Shown here: piece after piece, positions 47,990 to 57,269 of the stretch
How positions within the stretch are numbered: position 1 is the stretch's first letter
Layout: every line of letters starts with the position of its first letter
From: an uncultured Pseudorhodobacter sp.
GTDB taxonomy: Bacteria > Pseudomonadota > Alphaproteobacteria > Rhodobacterales > Rhodobacteraceae
Direction: 5' to 3'
NCBI GenBank assembly: GCA_913062925.1
Contig: CAJXWJ010000004.1
Location: forward strand, 1 to 64,000
DNA length: 64,000 nucleotides
Notes under the pieces: model-generated
Told to the model about the DNA's origin: nothing
The model's input: the letters and a program-made list of their open reading frames with translations, nothing else
Database searches by the model: none
Translations under genes and position numbers: made by a program

Positions 47990-49885
47990 CTTTTGCCAAA
48001 GAACGCCGGCGGCAGGAATGATCTTGCCGCCCCACTCGACCTCTACCGCATTGTAATTGAACAAGAACTGATGCGTTTCGGTATCGCGGCGGCGCAGCCC
48101 CTCGGGCAGAGGATCGGTTTCGATGCCCGCCTTATGACACAGCTGCTGCAAGATCCGCGACAGCGCGGCCTCATCCGGCCAACCGGCCAAATACTGCAAT
48201 CCCCGCGCCGCAATCAGCGCCGGCCAGCCATCGGTTGTGGTTTCCAGTACCTGCGCCGAGGTCTCGATCTTTTCGCGCCAATGCAGGAAATTGCCGCCAA
48301 GGGTTAACGGCACCGGCACATCCGGCGGCAGGCTTTCCACCCGCGCCACGGTCGCCTTCAGATTCGGCAGATTGGGCGGCAGCGGCAAAGGAATCGCGAA
48401 ATCTGCGGTCTTGGAATTGCTGCGCGGGCCGATCAGGCTTTGGCCCTGATGCACCGCCAAAGCCGCAAGCAAGGGTTGCGACATCGTCGCGACCCCCGGA
48501 GCCAGCACAATCGGATAGGCCGACAGATCGGCGGTATCGGGCGGCAAAATATCAACATTCAACCCCAGCCTGCGCAAACCCCGATAGGTTTCAAACACTT
48601 GGCGGAAATAGCTGTAATCGCGGCCCTGCGGCTGCGTCTCCCAAGCCCAGGCCGAGGCATAGTCAAACACCAGCCCCACTTGGGCGCGGGCGGTGCCAAC
48701 GTCGGGCATCTGCGCCAGTTCTTGGGCGACCTGCCCGGCCTCGTGATAGGCGGGGGCGGCGACGGAATCGGGGCGCAACATGCCCGCGTGCATCTGTTCT
48801 TGCGCAAAGGGCGCTTGACGCCAGCGGAAATAGCACACCGCCTCGGCACCATGGGCAAAGGCCTCCCAAGCCCAAAGCCGCGCCATGCCGGGCAAGGGGT
48901 CGGGGTTCCACGGCGCCCAGTTCACGGGGCCCGGCTGCTGCTCCATCACCCACCAGCGGCCACGGCCAACGGCGCGATAAAGGTCGTGGTGAAAGGCCTG
49001 AAAATCAGGATCGCCTTGGCGCACAAAGCGGTGCTTATGCGCGGGCGTCGCGGCCAGCCTGTCGGACAAAAACCCCAGCGGATAGGCATCCCAAGCGGCA
49101 ATATCCAGATCGGCGCCCACATCAAAATGATCGAAATCGGTGATCTGGCCCATGTAGTTATGGCTGATCGGCGCCGTGCTATGTTTGCGCAAAATCTCGA
49201 CCTGCAAGCGGTTAAAGCTTACGACCTCATCGCTGGCAAAGCGGCGATGCGCCATGACATGCGCGGGGTTTGCTTCGGTCACGGTCAGGTTTGGCAGCGC
49301 AATCTCGTCAAAGCTGGCATAATCCATCGACCAGAACACATTGCCCCAAGCACGATTAAGCGCCTGAGGCGATTGATATTTCTGCGCGCACCAGTCGCGA
49401 AAGGCCTGCGTGGCCGCCTGCGAATACGACAGCACCGTGTCATGGCAGGCATATTCGTTATCGGTCTGCCACGCCGCAACATGGCGGTTCTTGCCATAGC
49501 GTTCCGCCATCGCGGTGACGATGCGCGCGCATTCAGCACGATAGGGGCGGTGGCTAAAGCAATAGTGCCGGCGCGAGCCAAAGCCGCGCGGCTTGCCGTC
49601 ACGGTCCAGCGCGATCATATCGGGATATTTGTTCAGCATCCAACGCGGCGGCGTCGCGGTCGGCGTGCCCAGCACAACCTTCAGCCCCGCAGCCCCCAGC
49701 GTTTCAATCGCGCGGTCCAGCCAGCCCCAATCATAGCTTGCCTCGACAGGCTCCATCAGCCCCCAGGCAAATTCACCGATCCGCACCCAAGTCAGCCCAA
49801 GTGCCGCCATCCGCGCGGCATCTTCGGCCCATTGTGCTTCGGGCCAATGTTCGGGGTAATAGCAGACGCCAAGGCTTCGTTTCAT
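47981..49885 (-). CDS. GH42 beta-galactosidase
   Basis: A 634-residue glycoside hydrolase of clan A. Residues YYPEHWPEAQW open the TIM barrel; the acid/base Glu is in WQTDNEYACHDT (about residue 144) and the nucleophile Glu in VMEQQPGPVNW (about 305). The trimerisation domain (about 395-560) and small C-terminal domain follow. No signal peptide. It is the last gene of the dgoK - dgoA - SMP30 - GH42 operon and overlaps the gene ahead by 4 bases; release of galactose from beta-galactosides feeds the other enzymes. Confidence 0.92.
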   Translation of the reverse strand: MKRSLGVCYYPEHWPEAQWAEDAARMAALGLTWVRIGEFAWGLMEPVEASYDWGWLDRAIETLGAAGLKVVLGTPTATPPRWMLNKYPDMIALDRDGKPRGFGSRRHYCFSHRPYRAECARIVTAMAERYGKNRHVAAWQTDNEYACHDTVLSYSQAATQAFRDWCAQKYQSPQALNRAWGNVFWSMDYASFDEIALPNLTVTEANPAHVMAHRRFASDEVVSFNRLQVEILRKHSTAPISHNYMGQITDFDHFDVGADLDIAAWDAYPLGFLSDRLAATPAHKHRFVRQGDPDFQAFHHDLYRAVGRGRWWVMEQQPGPVNWAPWNPDPLPGMARLWAWEAFAHGAEAVCYFRWRQAPFAQEQMHAGMLRPDSVAAPAYHEAGQVAQELAQMPDVGTARAQVGLVFDYASAWAWETQPQGRDYSYFRQVFETYRGLRRLGLNVDILPPDTADLSAYPIVLAPGVATMSQPLLAALAVHQGQSLIGPRSNSKTADFAIPLPLPPNLPNLKATVARVESLPPDVPVPLTLGGNFLHWREKIETSAQVLETTTDGWPALIAARGLQYLAGWPDEAALSRILQQLCHKAGIETDPLPEGLRRRDTETHQFLFNYNAVEVEWGGKIIPAAGVLWQKLP

Positions 49886-50724
49886 AATATGACCTGATGT
49901 TCGGTTTGACCTAAAGTTATGCTATCACTGCAAAAAACTTTGCCCGCGTCGGGATGCGCGGCAAGCTGATCTGGCGACATGCCTTGGCGCGCGGTGGTGC
50001 AAAACAACCGCTCGCCTGCAAAAGCGGGGCAAGAGCTGTGCGGCGCGCCGATCGCAACCGCGCGCAAAAAGCGGCCATCGGGGCCATAGGCCGCCACCCG
50101 CCCCGCGCCCCATTGCGCCAGCCACAATACCCCCGCCGCATCGACAACCGCGCCGTCCGGATGCAGCCCCTCGGCGCGAAGATCCAAAAACACCTTTGGC
50201 GCGGCACTGGGCCAGCCATTGGCATCCAGCGCGACCTTCATCACACAAGAGGTCACCGTATCGCAGAAATGCGCAAAATCGCCCTGCGGTGGAAAGCAGA
50301 TCGCATTTGGAATCGTCAGATCGGCATAAATCTGGCGGACCTCGCCGCGATAATAGCGGTAGATCGCGCCCTGCCCCGGCTGGGCTTGCTTGCCCATGGT
50401 GCCAAACCAAAACCCACCCAAAGGATCGGCGCGACCATCGTTTGACCTTGTGTCTGGGCGGTCAGCCTCGACCGCGCGATAGGGTGTCAGCACGCCGGTT
50501 TCGATATCAAACAGCGACAGCCCGTCTTCGCCCGCGATCAGCAAGCGGTCATGGTCGATCCAGCCTGCGGCCGAAACCATCTGGGCAAAGCCCCAGTCAC
50601 GCGGGCCGTTTGCATCAACCGACAGCAGCTTGCGGTTCAGAATATCAAACCAAAACAACTGCTTGCGCAGGGGATGCCACAAAGGGCCTTCGCCCAGATC
50701 ACAGGGGCGGGCATCAAAGATCAT
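49882..50724 (-). CDS. SMP-30/gluconolactonase-like sugar lactonase
   Basis: A 280-residue beta-propeller lactonase. The metal ligands are Glu in DLGEGPLWH (about residue 12), Asn and Asp in [16 protein letters not shown] (about 94-100), and later TIPNAICF and LHPDGAVVD blocks, matching SMP-30 wording. In this operon it most likely opens galactono-lactone to galactonate. It overlaps both the gene ahead (dgoA) and the gene behind (GH42) by 4 bases (ATGA), so expression is tightly coupled. Confidence 0.88.
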   Translation of the reverse strand: MIFDARPCDLGEGPLWHPLRKQLFWFDILNRKLLSVDANGPRDWGFAQMVSAAGWIDHDRLLIAGEDGLSLFDIETGVLTPYRAVEADRPDTRSNDGRADPLGGFWFGTMGKQAQPGQGAIYRYYRGEVRQIYADLTIPNAICFPPQGDFAHFCDTVTSCVMKVALDANGWPSAAPKVFLDLRAEGLHPDGAVVDAAGVLWLAQWGAGRVAAYGPDGRFLRAVAIGAPHSSCPAFAGERLFCTTARQGMSPDQLAAHPDAGKVFCSDSITLGQTEHQVIL

Positions 50725-51323
50725 AGCGCTGCATCATAGGCTGCGACGATTGTGCGGGCGCGGGCGGCAACCTCGGCTGCACTCAGGCCGGGGGTGTAAA
50801 GCGCGGTGCCAATGCCAAAGCCGGTGGCGCCTGCCTTGATCCATTCGGCAAAGTTGCTGGCCCCGGCACCGCCGACGGCAAAAACCTCGCAGGTTTTTGG
50901 CAGCACGGCGCGGATCGCCTTGACGCCCTCGGGGCCGATCAGCGTGGCGGGAAAAATTTTCAGCCCATCCGCGCCCGCTTGCAGGGCCGCGAAACATTCG
51001 GTTGGCGTCATCACCCCCGGCCAGCTTTGCAGGCCCGCGGCCTTGGTGGCGGCAATAACCGCGGGGTCGCAATTGGGCGAGACGATCAGCTTGCCGCCGG
51101 CAGTGGCGACATCAGCGACGTTTTGCAGCGTCAGCACCGTGCCCGCCCCGATCAGCGCGTGGCCGCCAAAGGCCTGCGCCATGGCGGCAATCGTCACCAA
51201 AGGTTCGGGCGAGTTCAGCGGCACCTCGATGCGGTCGATGCCCGCATCAATCAGGGCCTCGCAAATCGGCAGGGCTTCGGCTGTGGTGATACCGCGAAGA
51301 ATGGCAATCAAAGGGCGGGACAT
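50721..51323 (-). CDS. dgoA: 2-dehydro-3-deoxy-6-phosphogalactonate aldolase
   Basis: A 200-residue class I aldolase that splits KDPGal to pyruvate and glyceraldehyde 3-phosphate. The catalytic Glu is in [11 protein letters not shown] (about 33) and the Schiff-base Lys in [12 protein letters not shown] (about 122); the start [14 protein letters not shown] is specific for the DgoA branch rather than Eda. It overlaps the lactonase gene by 4 bases and lies 11 bases after dgoK. Confidence 0.93.
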   Translation of the reverse strand: MSRPLIAILRGITTAEALPICEALIDAGIDRIEVPLNSPEPLVTIAAMAQAFGGHALIGAGTVLTLQNVADVATAGGKLIVSPNCDPAVIAATKAAGLQSWPGVMTPTECFAALQAGADGLKIFPATLIGPEGVKAIRAVLPKTCEVFAVGGAGASNFAEWIKAGATGFGIGTALYTPGLSAAEVAARARTIVAAYDAAL

Positions 51324-51334
51324 GGATCAGACCT

Positions 51335-52219
51335 TTACAAAAGACCGCGCGCAAGCGCGAGGCCAGAGAGGGTGCAAGCGGTGGCGTCAAGGGTTTCAGG
51401 CTGCAAGCCTTGGGCGGCCAGCGCGCGGGCATAGGGGCTGCAAAGCTGGGGCGCGCCGATCAGCACCACCCGCTGGCCCAGCCAATAGGGTTTCGCCGCC
51501 GCAAGTTCGATGCCGATCAACAGGCCAGACAGCCGCGCAAAGGCAAGCTCTGGCGACAGGTTTTCCAGCAAAGCTTCGGCGCGCAGGCTGAACAGCCGCG
51601 CGGCAATCTTTTCGGGCCGCGACAGCGCTTGTGACAGCGCCGCGTCAAAGGCGGCATCGTCCCAGCCCTCGGCGATACCGTGGCGCAGAACCGAGTGTTG
51701 CCGCAGCAGCGCAAAGATCTCGCCGGTCATAAAGCTTTGAAAACTCACCACTTCGCCAGCCGAGACATGCACCCATTTGCTATGGGTGCCAGGCAGGCAC
51801 AGGATGCCGTCAAAATCGCGCAGCAGGGTTAGCGCCCCGGCAATCTGGGTTTCTTCGCCGCGCATCACATCGGCAGGCGCGGTTTGCTTAAGCCCCGAAA
51901 CCAGACGCACACGCAGACGCGGGTCTTGGGTTGGCACCGCGATCAACTGCCCCGCGGCCACCGGCGCGCAGGGCACCGCGCGATAGGGCGCCTCTAGCCA
52001 GCCTTGCCGCGCGCCGACCATGCCGCAGGCAATCACCGGCATCGACCCCGCGCCCAACCAAGGCGCAATCAGGCCCAGCAGCGCAGGTTCAAAATCGGCA
52101 GGGGCAAGCTGGCCCATGCCCAGCGCAGCGCTGGCCTCGGCCTGCACGCCATCAGGCCCCATCGCCCAAGCCCGCAGGTTCGAGGTGCCCCAATCAACAG
52201 CGATCCAATCCGGTTTCAT
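51335..52219 (-). CDS. dgoK: 2-dehydro-3-deoxygalactonokinase
   Basis: A 294-residue sugar-acid kinase. The N-terminal DWIAVDWGTSNLRAWAM is the phosphate-binding block of this family and CLPGTHSKWV with GEIFALLRQHSVL follow in the DgoK order. It phosphorylates KDGal to the substrate of DgoA, the gene just downstream. ATG 52219 is chosen from family length. It leads the operon; the upstream gap to trhO is 71 bases, so a promoter must lie there. Confidence 0.92.
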   Translation of the reverse strand: MKPDWIAVDWGTSNLRAWAMGPDGVQAEASAALGMGQLAPADFEPALLGLIAPWLGAGSMPVIACGMVGARQGWLEAPYRAVPCAPVAAGQLIAVPTQDPRLRVRLVSGLKQTAPADVMRGEETQIAGALTLLRDFDGILCLPGTHSKWVHVSAGEVVSFQSFMTGEIFALLRQHSVLRHGIAEGWDDAAFDAALSQALSRPEKIAARLFSLRAEALLENLSPELAFARLSGLLIGIELAAAKPYWLGQRVVLIGAPQLCSPYARALAAQGLQPETLDATACTLSGLALARGLL

Positions 52220-52290
52220 CACAGTGCAGCTTCCAGCCTTATTGCCGCCCAAGGGGCCATGGTTTCGCGCGCAACGCAAGCGGATTGGCG

Positions 52291-53211
52291 CTAAACTCTG
52301 CCGCCGTCTTCGTCTGCAAACCGCTTTTCGCCGCGCGCCCGTGCCAGATCCAACTGCCGCTGACGCTCGCGAAAGCGGTCACGGTCCGATTGCGAATATT
52401 CGCCAACGCAGTGCGGACAGCAGGCGCCGCGCTCGTAAGACGGATGCTGCTTATCCGCCGCCGAGATTGGCCTGCGGCAGGCGTGGCAGCTGTCGTAATC
52501 GCCCGGCACCAGCCCGTGGCCCACCGAAACACGGCCATCAAAGACATAGCATTCGCCCTGCCATTTTGACGCCTCGGCCGGCACCTCTTCCAGATATTTC
52601 AGAATGCCGCCCTTCAGGTGGTAAACCTCGTTCACCCCCTGCCCCAACAAAAAGTTGGTGGATTTTTCGCAGCGAATGCCGCCGGTGCAAAACATCGCCA
52701 CCCGCTTGCCGCGAAAGGCCTCGCGGTTGTCTTCCCACCATTTGGGAAACTCGCGAAAGGTTCGGATGTCGGGATCAACCGCGCCTTCAAAGGTGCCGAT
52801 GCCCACCTCGTAATCGTTGCGGGTGTCGATCAAGACCACATCGGGCTGATTGATCAGATCGTTCCAATCGCTGGGCGCAACATAGGACCCCACGCGCGCG
52901 ATTGGGTCAACATTGGGCTGGCCCATGGTGACGATCTCGCGCTTAAGCTTGACCTTCATGCGGCTAAAGGGCGGCGTTTCGGCAAAGGATTCCTTATGCT
53001 CTAGCGCCGCACAGCCTGGCAGGCTGCGCAGGTGCAAAAGCACCGCGTCAACGCCGTCGCGGCTGCCCGCGATGGTGCCATTCACCCCTTCTTGCGCCAT
53101 CAAAAGCGAGCCCTTGACGCCATGCTGCGCGCAAAGCGCCATCAACGGCGGGCGCAGCGCGTCGGGGTCGTCAAAGCGGGTAAAGTGATAAAGGGCGGCA
53201 ACGATGATCAT
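52291..53211 (-). CDS. trhO: tRNA uridine(34) hydroxylase (rhodanese-like)
   Basis: A 306-residue protein of the former UPF0176/YceA family, responsible for O2-dependent 5-hydroxyuridine formation at tRNA position 34. An N-terminal ferredoxin-like domain is followed by a rhodanese domain with the active Cys in MFCTGGIRCEKS (about 181), and a C-terminal Cys-rich stretch (SCHACRRPIS, GACCPHCVG) that could bind metal. Length is normal. It has its own minus-strand transcript, 36 bases downstream of the epimerase-like gene. Confidence 0.93.
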   Translation of the reverse strand: MIIVAALYHFTRFDDPDALRPPLMALCAQHGVKGSLLMAQEGVNGTIAGSRDGVDAVLLHLRSLPGCAALEHKESFAETPPFSRMKVKLKREIVTMGQPNVDPIARVGSYVAPSDWNDLINQPDVVLIDTRNDYEVGIGTFEGAVDPDIRTFREFPKWWEDNREAFRGKRVAMFCTGGIRCEKSTNFLLGQGVNEVYHLKGGILKYLEEVPAEASKWQGECYVFDGRVSVGHGLVPGDYDSCHACRRPISAADKQHPSYERGACCPHCVGEYSQSDRDRFRERQRQLDLARARGEKRFADEDGGRV

Positions 53212-53247
53212 GGCATATCTTTACTGCGCAGCAGCGCTTGGGGCAAG

Positions 53248-54246
53248 TTACGGAAGAAAGGCGGCATCTTCGGCGGCATAGTCGAAGGCGTCATAGCCAT
53301 AGGCCGCAAAGGCGGGGAAATCAATTTCCCAAGTTGCCGACCGGCTGGCAAGCCAAGCGGTATAGTCGGGCATCAGGCTTTCATAGCTTGGCCCGCCGTC
53401 CCACCCCAAGCCCCTTGCCCGCGCGGTAGACAGCCGCACCGGGTTTTCGCAGCTGAACGGGGTGTAGCCGACCTGCCACTCGGCCTCGGGCAGATCATCT
53501 GCCGAAATCAGGTCGGCTTGGTGGCCCATCGCCTCGAACACCGCATGGCCGATCTGCGCCACGGTCAGCGGTTGCGGGTCTGCCACATTGAACAGCCCGC
53601 AATGCCCGCCTTCAAAGCAAAACGCCGCCAGCGAGGCGATGCCCGCAGCCGAGCTGGTGTGAAACACATTGCGGCCCTGATCGACCAAGGGCACGCGGGC
53701 GCGGCCATCCAAGGCGCGTTTGACAAACCACCACTCGCGCGGGTGGCGCGCGCCGATGCCATAAATCGCCCCCGCCCGCAGGATCGTGGTTTTGCTTTGC
53801 AGCATCGCCAGCTCCATCGCGACCTTGCCCGAGGAATAGCCATCGCCTGCCGCCACCGTCATCTGCGCTTCAGTGATCAGCCGCGGAAAACGCGGAAATC
53901 CGGTCTCGCCCGAGGATTCAAAGCTGCGGCCCTGCGCATCTGCATAGACCGAAGCGGTCGAGATCACGCAAAACTGCCCGACATCGCTGGCGGCTTGCAG
54001 CAGATCTGCGGCCTCGCTGGCATCCATCGCCATCGGGTCAAACACCGCGTCATAGCCGCCACTGGCCTGAATGGTGGCCGCGCGCGAAGCCGCCATCGGC
54101 ACCGCGCGGGCAAGGGGTGCCAGCGCATCCGGCAAATCGCGCCCCGCACGGGTGACCGCATCCACCTGCCAGCCGCGTTCGGCCAGCAAAGGCACCAAGG
54201 CCCGCGCCATCTGCCCCGAGGCCCCAAAGACCAAAGCCTTGCTCAT
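53248..54246 (-). CDS. NAD-dependent epimerase/dehydratase family protein
   Basis: A 332-residue short-chain-dehydrogenase-like protein. The nucleotide-binding motif is VFGASGQMARAL (GxxGxxA form, residues 7-18). The usual YxxxK is not clear: the nearest are SVYADA and GYSSGKVAMEL, the latter giving Y-x3-K. An extended lid at the C-terminus follows. Substrate unknown. Monocistronic or leading trhO. Confidence 0.8.
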   Translation of the reverse strand: MSKALVFGASGQMARALVPLLAERGWQVDAVTRAGRDLPDALAPLARAVPMAASRAATIQASGGYDAVFDPMAMDASEAADLLQAASDVGQFCVISTASVYADAQGRSFESSGETGFPRFPRLITEAQMTVAAGDGYSSGKVAMELAMLQSKTTILRAGAIYGIGARHPREWWFVKRALDGRARVPLVDQGRNVFHTSSAAGIASLAAFCFEGGHCGLFNVADPQPLTVAQIGHAVFEAMGHQADLISADDLPEAEWQVGYTPFSCENPVRLSTARARGLGWDGGPSYESLMPDYTAWLASRSATWEIDFPAFAAYGYDAFDYAAEDAAFLP

Positions 54247-54318
54247 GCTTGCACTTTCCGTTGACCCGCTGCAGTGCGACCCTTACGCAATATCTGTGTA
54301 AGATTAAAGGAGATCGCC

Positions 54319-54927
54319 ATGCGCGCAGCCGATGAAGCCCTGATCGTGATCGACGTTCAGAACGATTTCTGCCCCAATGGCGCTTTGGCCGTGGCCGAGG
54401 GCGATGCGATCATCCCGCAGATCAACGCGCTGATGGCCGATTTTGCCTGCGTGGTGCTGACGCAAGACTGGCATCCGGCCGATCACAGCTCTTTTGCCGA
54501 TATGCATGCGGGGGCTGCGGCCTTTGGCCTGATCGAGATGCCCTATGGCCCACAAGTGCTTTGGCCGCGCCACTGCGTGCAGGGCAGCGCGGGCGCGGCC
54601 TTTCACCCCGATCTGCAAACTGACCCCGCGCAGCTGACCCTGCGCAAAGGCTTTCGCAGCGGGATCGACAGCTATTCGGCGTTTTTTGAAAATGACCATA
54701 AAACCCCGACCGGACTGGAAGGTTATCTGCGTGCGCGCGGCATCGCCAAGCTGACGCTGGTTGGTCTTGCCACCGATTTTTGCGTTGCCTATTCCGCGCT
54801 GGATGCCGCGGCCTTGGGCTTTGACGTCACAGTTCTGGCCAGCGCCTGCCGCGCGATTGACCTGAATGGATCTTTGGCCGCGCGCAAGCAGGCCTGTCTT
54901 GAGGCTGGGGTAAACTGGATCGAGTAA
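54319..54927 (+). CDS. pncA: Nicotinamidase
   Basis: A 202-residue cysteine hydrolase that deamidates nicotinamide to nicotinate. The triad is Asp in VIDVQNDF (about 12), Lys in LRKGFRSG (about 114) and Cys in LATDFCVAYS (about 157); the metal site is in TQDWHPADHSSF. AAAGGAG precedes ATG 54319. Two genes further along the same strand is pncB, which turns the product into nicotinate mononucleotide; a histidine kinase gene lies between. Confidence 0.94.
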   Translation: MRAADEALIVIDVQNDFCPNGALAVAEGDAIIPQINALMADFACVVLTQDWHPADHSSFADMHAGAAAFGLIEMPYGPQVLWPRHCVQGSAGAAFHPDLQTDPAQLTLRKGFRSGIDSYSAFFENDHKTPTGLEGYLRARGIAKLTLVGLATDFCVAYSALDAAALGFDVTVLASACRAIDLNGSLAARKQACLEAGVNWIE

Positions 54928-54982
54928 GCTTTGGCAGCAAACTTACCAGTGGTTAATAAATAGCCGCTAGGCTGAGGCTTAG

Positions 54983-57235
54983 GTGACAACCCGAGCCTTA
55001 GAAAAGCGACCAGTTTTGGATATTCAACGGTTTTTAGCCCGGAACAGCCCGGATGGCCTGTTCTTGCGGTTTGTGCGCGGGCGGGTGCGCAGCTTTTGGA
55101 TGCGTCAAACCATGACGCTGATTGGCTCGGCGACGCTGGCGCTGTTGGTGTCAGGCCAAATCGGCGCCATCACCGCCGTTATCGCGCTGGCGGGCGAAAG
55201 CTTTGAAACGCTTGTGCTAAAAGCGGTTGCCACACGCTATGTGCAGGGCCCCATTCCGCAGCGCATCCGCTGGCTGGTGGCACTTACCGGCGGGGTGCAG
55301 GGGCTAACGCTGGCGGCCTGCGTTGCGATTTGTTGGAACGCGGTGCCAGAAGCCTCGGGCCGCTTTTTTGCACTGTGTTTTCTGATGTCGGCGGCGCTTA
55401 ACACCGGTTTGGTTCTCAGTTATTTCAAATTGGGCTCCTTTGTTCGACTGGCCATCTATGCGGGCACAGGTCTGCTCCTGCTGATCAGTGAGGGGTTAGA
55501 GCGCAGCACGCAGGGGCTGCGAGATGAGCTGTTTTTTGTGATCACGGCGGCAATTCTGTCCTATGCGACCACGCTTTTCATTCAATCAACCGAAAGACGT
55601 CAGGCCGAACGCAGCCGCTTTGAGTTGGCCATTCTTGAGAAAAACCAAGCCCTGCAAGAGGCACATCTGCGCGAAAAAGAGCAGGCAAAAATCGCAGAAC
55701 GGCTGGCGATGGTTGCAAAATATGCCAATGACTCCGTCATCTTTACTGCGCCAGATGGGCGTATCGAATGGGTGAATGACGCTTTCACCCGTATAACCGG
55801 CTTTCGCTTTGACGAGGCGGTTGGCCATCTGCCAAGCGAGATTTTGTACACTGAGGGCACCAGCCCAGAAGCGCTTGCCGAACTAGACCGCGGCCACCGC
55901 GAGGCGGTTCCGGTTCGGGTTGAATTGCAAAACAAAACCCGCGACGGCCGCCTGATCTGGATGGAGGTTTCGCTTAGCCCCGTACCCGGAGGCAGCGGCA
56001 CGCCAGAGGTTTTCATCACGGTTGAACGCGATATCACCGAGGCCAAGGCGCAAGCGATCGTATTGGGGCAGGCGCGGCTTGCAGCCGAGGCTGCGGCGCT
56101 GGCGAAATCACAGTTTCTGGCCGCCATCAGCCATGAAATCCGCACGCCGATGAATGGCGTCATTGGCATGGCAGACCTTTTGGCCGAGACTGACATGACC
56201 GAACAGCAACGCCACTATGTCACCACGTTAATCGATTCGGGTCATGCCTTATTAGAGATTATCAACGATGTGCTGGACTTGTCGAAATTGCAGGCGGGCA
56301 AGCTTGATCTGCTTTGTGAACCGTTTTCGGTCAATGCTTGTGTCGCGGGGGTGGTGGATCTGCTGCAACCAACCGCCAGCAAAAAGGGGCTAACCCTTTC
56401 GGCCAAGCTTGCGCCTAATCTGCGCCAATCGCTGGGAGATGCCGGGCGACTGCGACAAATTTTACTAAATTTGCTTGGAAATGCCCTGAAATTTACCGCA
56501 ACGGGTGGGGTTCATCTGCGAGTCGAGTCTCGCCAAAACGGAGATCTGGACCAGATCGCCCTCGAGGTTGCAGATACCGGTATCGGGATTCCAGCCGAAA
56601 GATTACAGCAGATTTTTGAAAGCTTTACCCAAGCCGAAATCTCGATCACCAAACGCTTTGGCGGCACGGGTCTGGGTCTGACAATCTCGCGGATTCTGGC
56701 CAATCAGATGGGTGGTGATATCACGGTGACCTCGACTCTGGGCCAAGGATCGGTGTTCACCTTGACGCTGAATTTGCCGCGCGCAGATCGGCCTATGTCG
56801 CGTCAGGTGCTGGCCCAACAGGCGCCGCCGCAAACCACGCTGCATGTGTTGGTGGCCGAGGACAATCACACCAATATGCTGATCACCCGCAAACTTCTGG
56901 AACGCAGCGTCAGCACGATTACCGAGGCGGTCAATGGGAAGCTGGCGGTTGCGGCCTATCGGGATTCGCCACCAGATCTGGTGTTGATGGACATCTCGAT
57001 GCCCGAAATGACGGGGGATATCGCCACCCGCGCCATCCGCGCCTATGAGACAGAGGCTGATTTGCCGCGCTGTCCGATCGTCGCGCTGACCGCCTATGCC
57101 GCCGCCGAGGAGGCGCGGCTGTGCCTTGAGGCTGGCATGGACGGCGTTATGACCAAACCCTTTGCGCGCGCCGACCTTTACAGCCTGCTTCAGCAAACTC
57201 AGCAACGTCGAGATGGTTTTGACCTTTACCCTTAG
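54983..57235 (+). CDS. Membrane hybrid histidine kinase (PAS-HisKA-HATPase-REC)
   Basis: A 750-residue sensor kinase. Residues about 40-205 contain five hydrophobic segments without a periplasmic domain; a coiled linker (205-245) leads to a PAS domain (about 245-355, with TAPDGRIEWVNDAF). HisKA has the phospho-His in AISHEIRTPMNG (about 384), HATPase has NALKFTATG, DTGIGIP and GTGLGL boxes, and a C-terminal receiver has the Asp in LMDISMP (about 670). No HTH protein is adjacent. GTG 54983 is chosen with weak SD. It sits between pncA and pncB, which are otherwise functionally paired. Confidence 0.9.
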   Translation: MTTRALEKRPVLDIQRFLARNSPDGLFLRFVRGRVRSFWMRQTMTLIGSATLALLVSGQIGAITAVIALAGESFETLVLKAVATRYVQGPIPQRIRWLVALTGGVQGLTLAACVAICWNAVPEASGRFFALCFLMSAALNTGLVLSYFKLGSFVRLAIYAGTGLLLLISEGLERSTQGLRDELFFVITAAILSYATTLFIQSTERRQAERSRFELAILEKNQALQEAHLREKEQAKIAERLAMVAKYANDSVIFTAPDGRIEWVNDAFTRITGFRFDEAVGHLPSEILYTEGTSPEALAELDRGHREAVPVRVELQNKTRDGRLIWMEVSLSPVPGGSGTPEVFITVERDITEAKAQAIVLGQARLAAEAAALAKSQFLAAISHEIRTPMNGVIGMADLLAETDMTEQQRHYVTTLIDSGHALLEIINDVLDLSKLQAGKLDLLCEPFSVNACVAGVVDLLQPTASKKGLTLSAKLAPNLRQSLGDAGRLRQILLNLLGNALKFTATGGVHLRVESRQNGDLDQIALEVADTGIGIPAERLQQIFESFTQAEISITKRFGGTGLGLTISRILANQMGGDITVTSTLGQGSVFTLTLNLPRADRPMSRQVLAQQAPPQTTLHVLVAEDNHTNMLITRKLLERSVSTITEAVNGKLAVAAYRDSPPDLVLMDISMPEMTGDIATRAIRAYETEADLPRCPIVALTAYAAAEEARLCLEAGMDGVMTKPFARADLYSLLQQTQQRRDGFDLYP

Positions 57236-57269
57236 AATGCCGTAGAGAGGCTGCAAAGGGAGCATCAAA

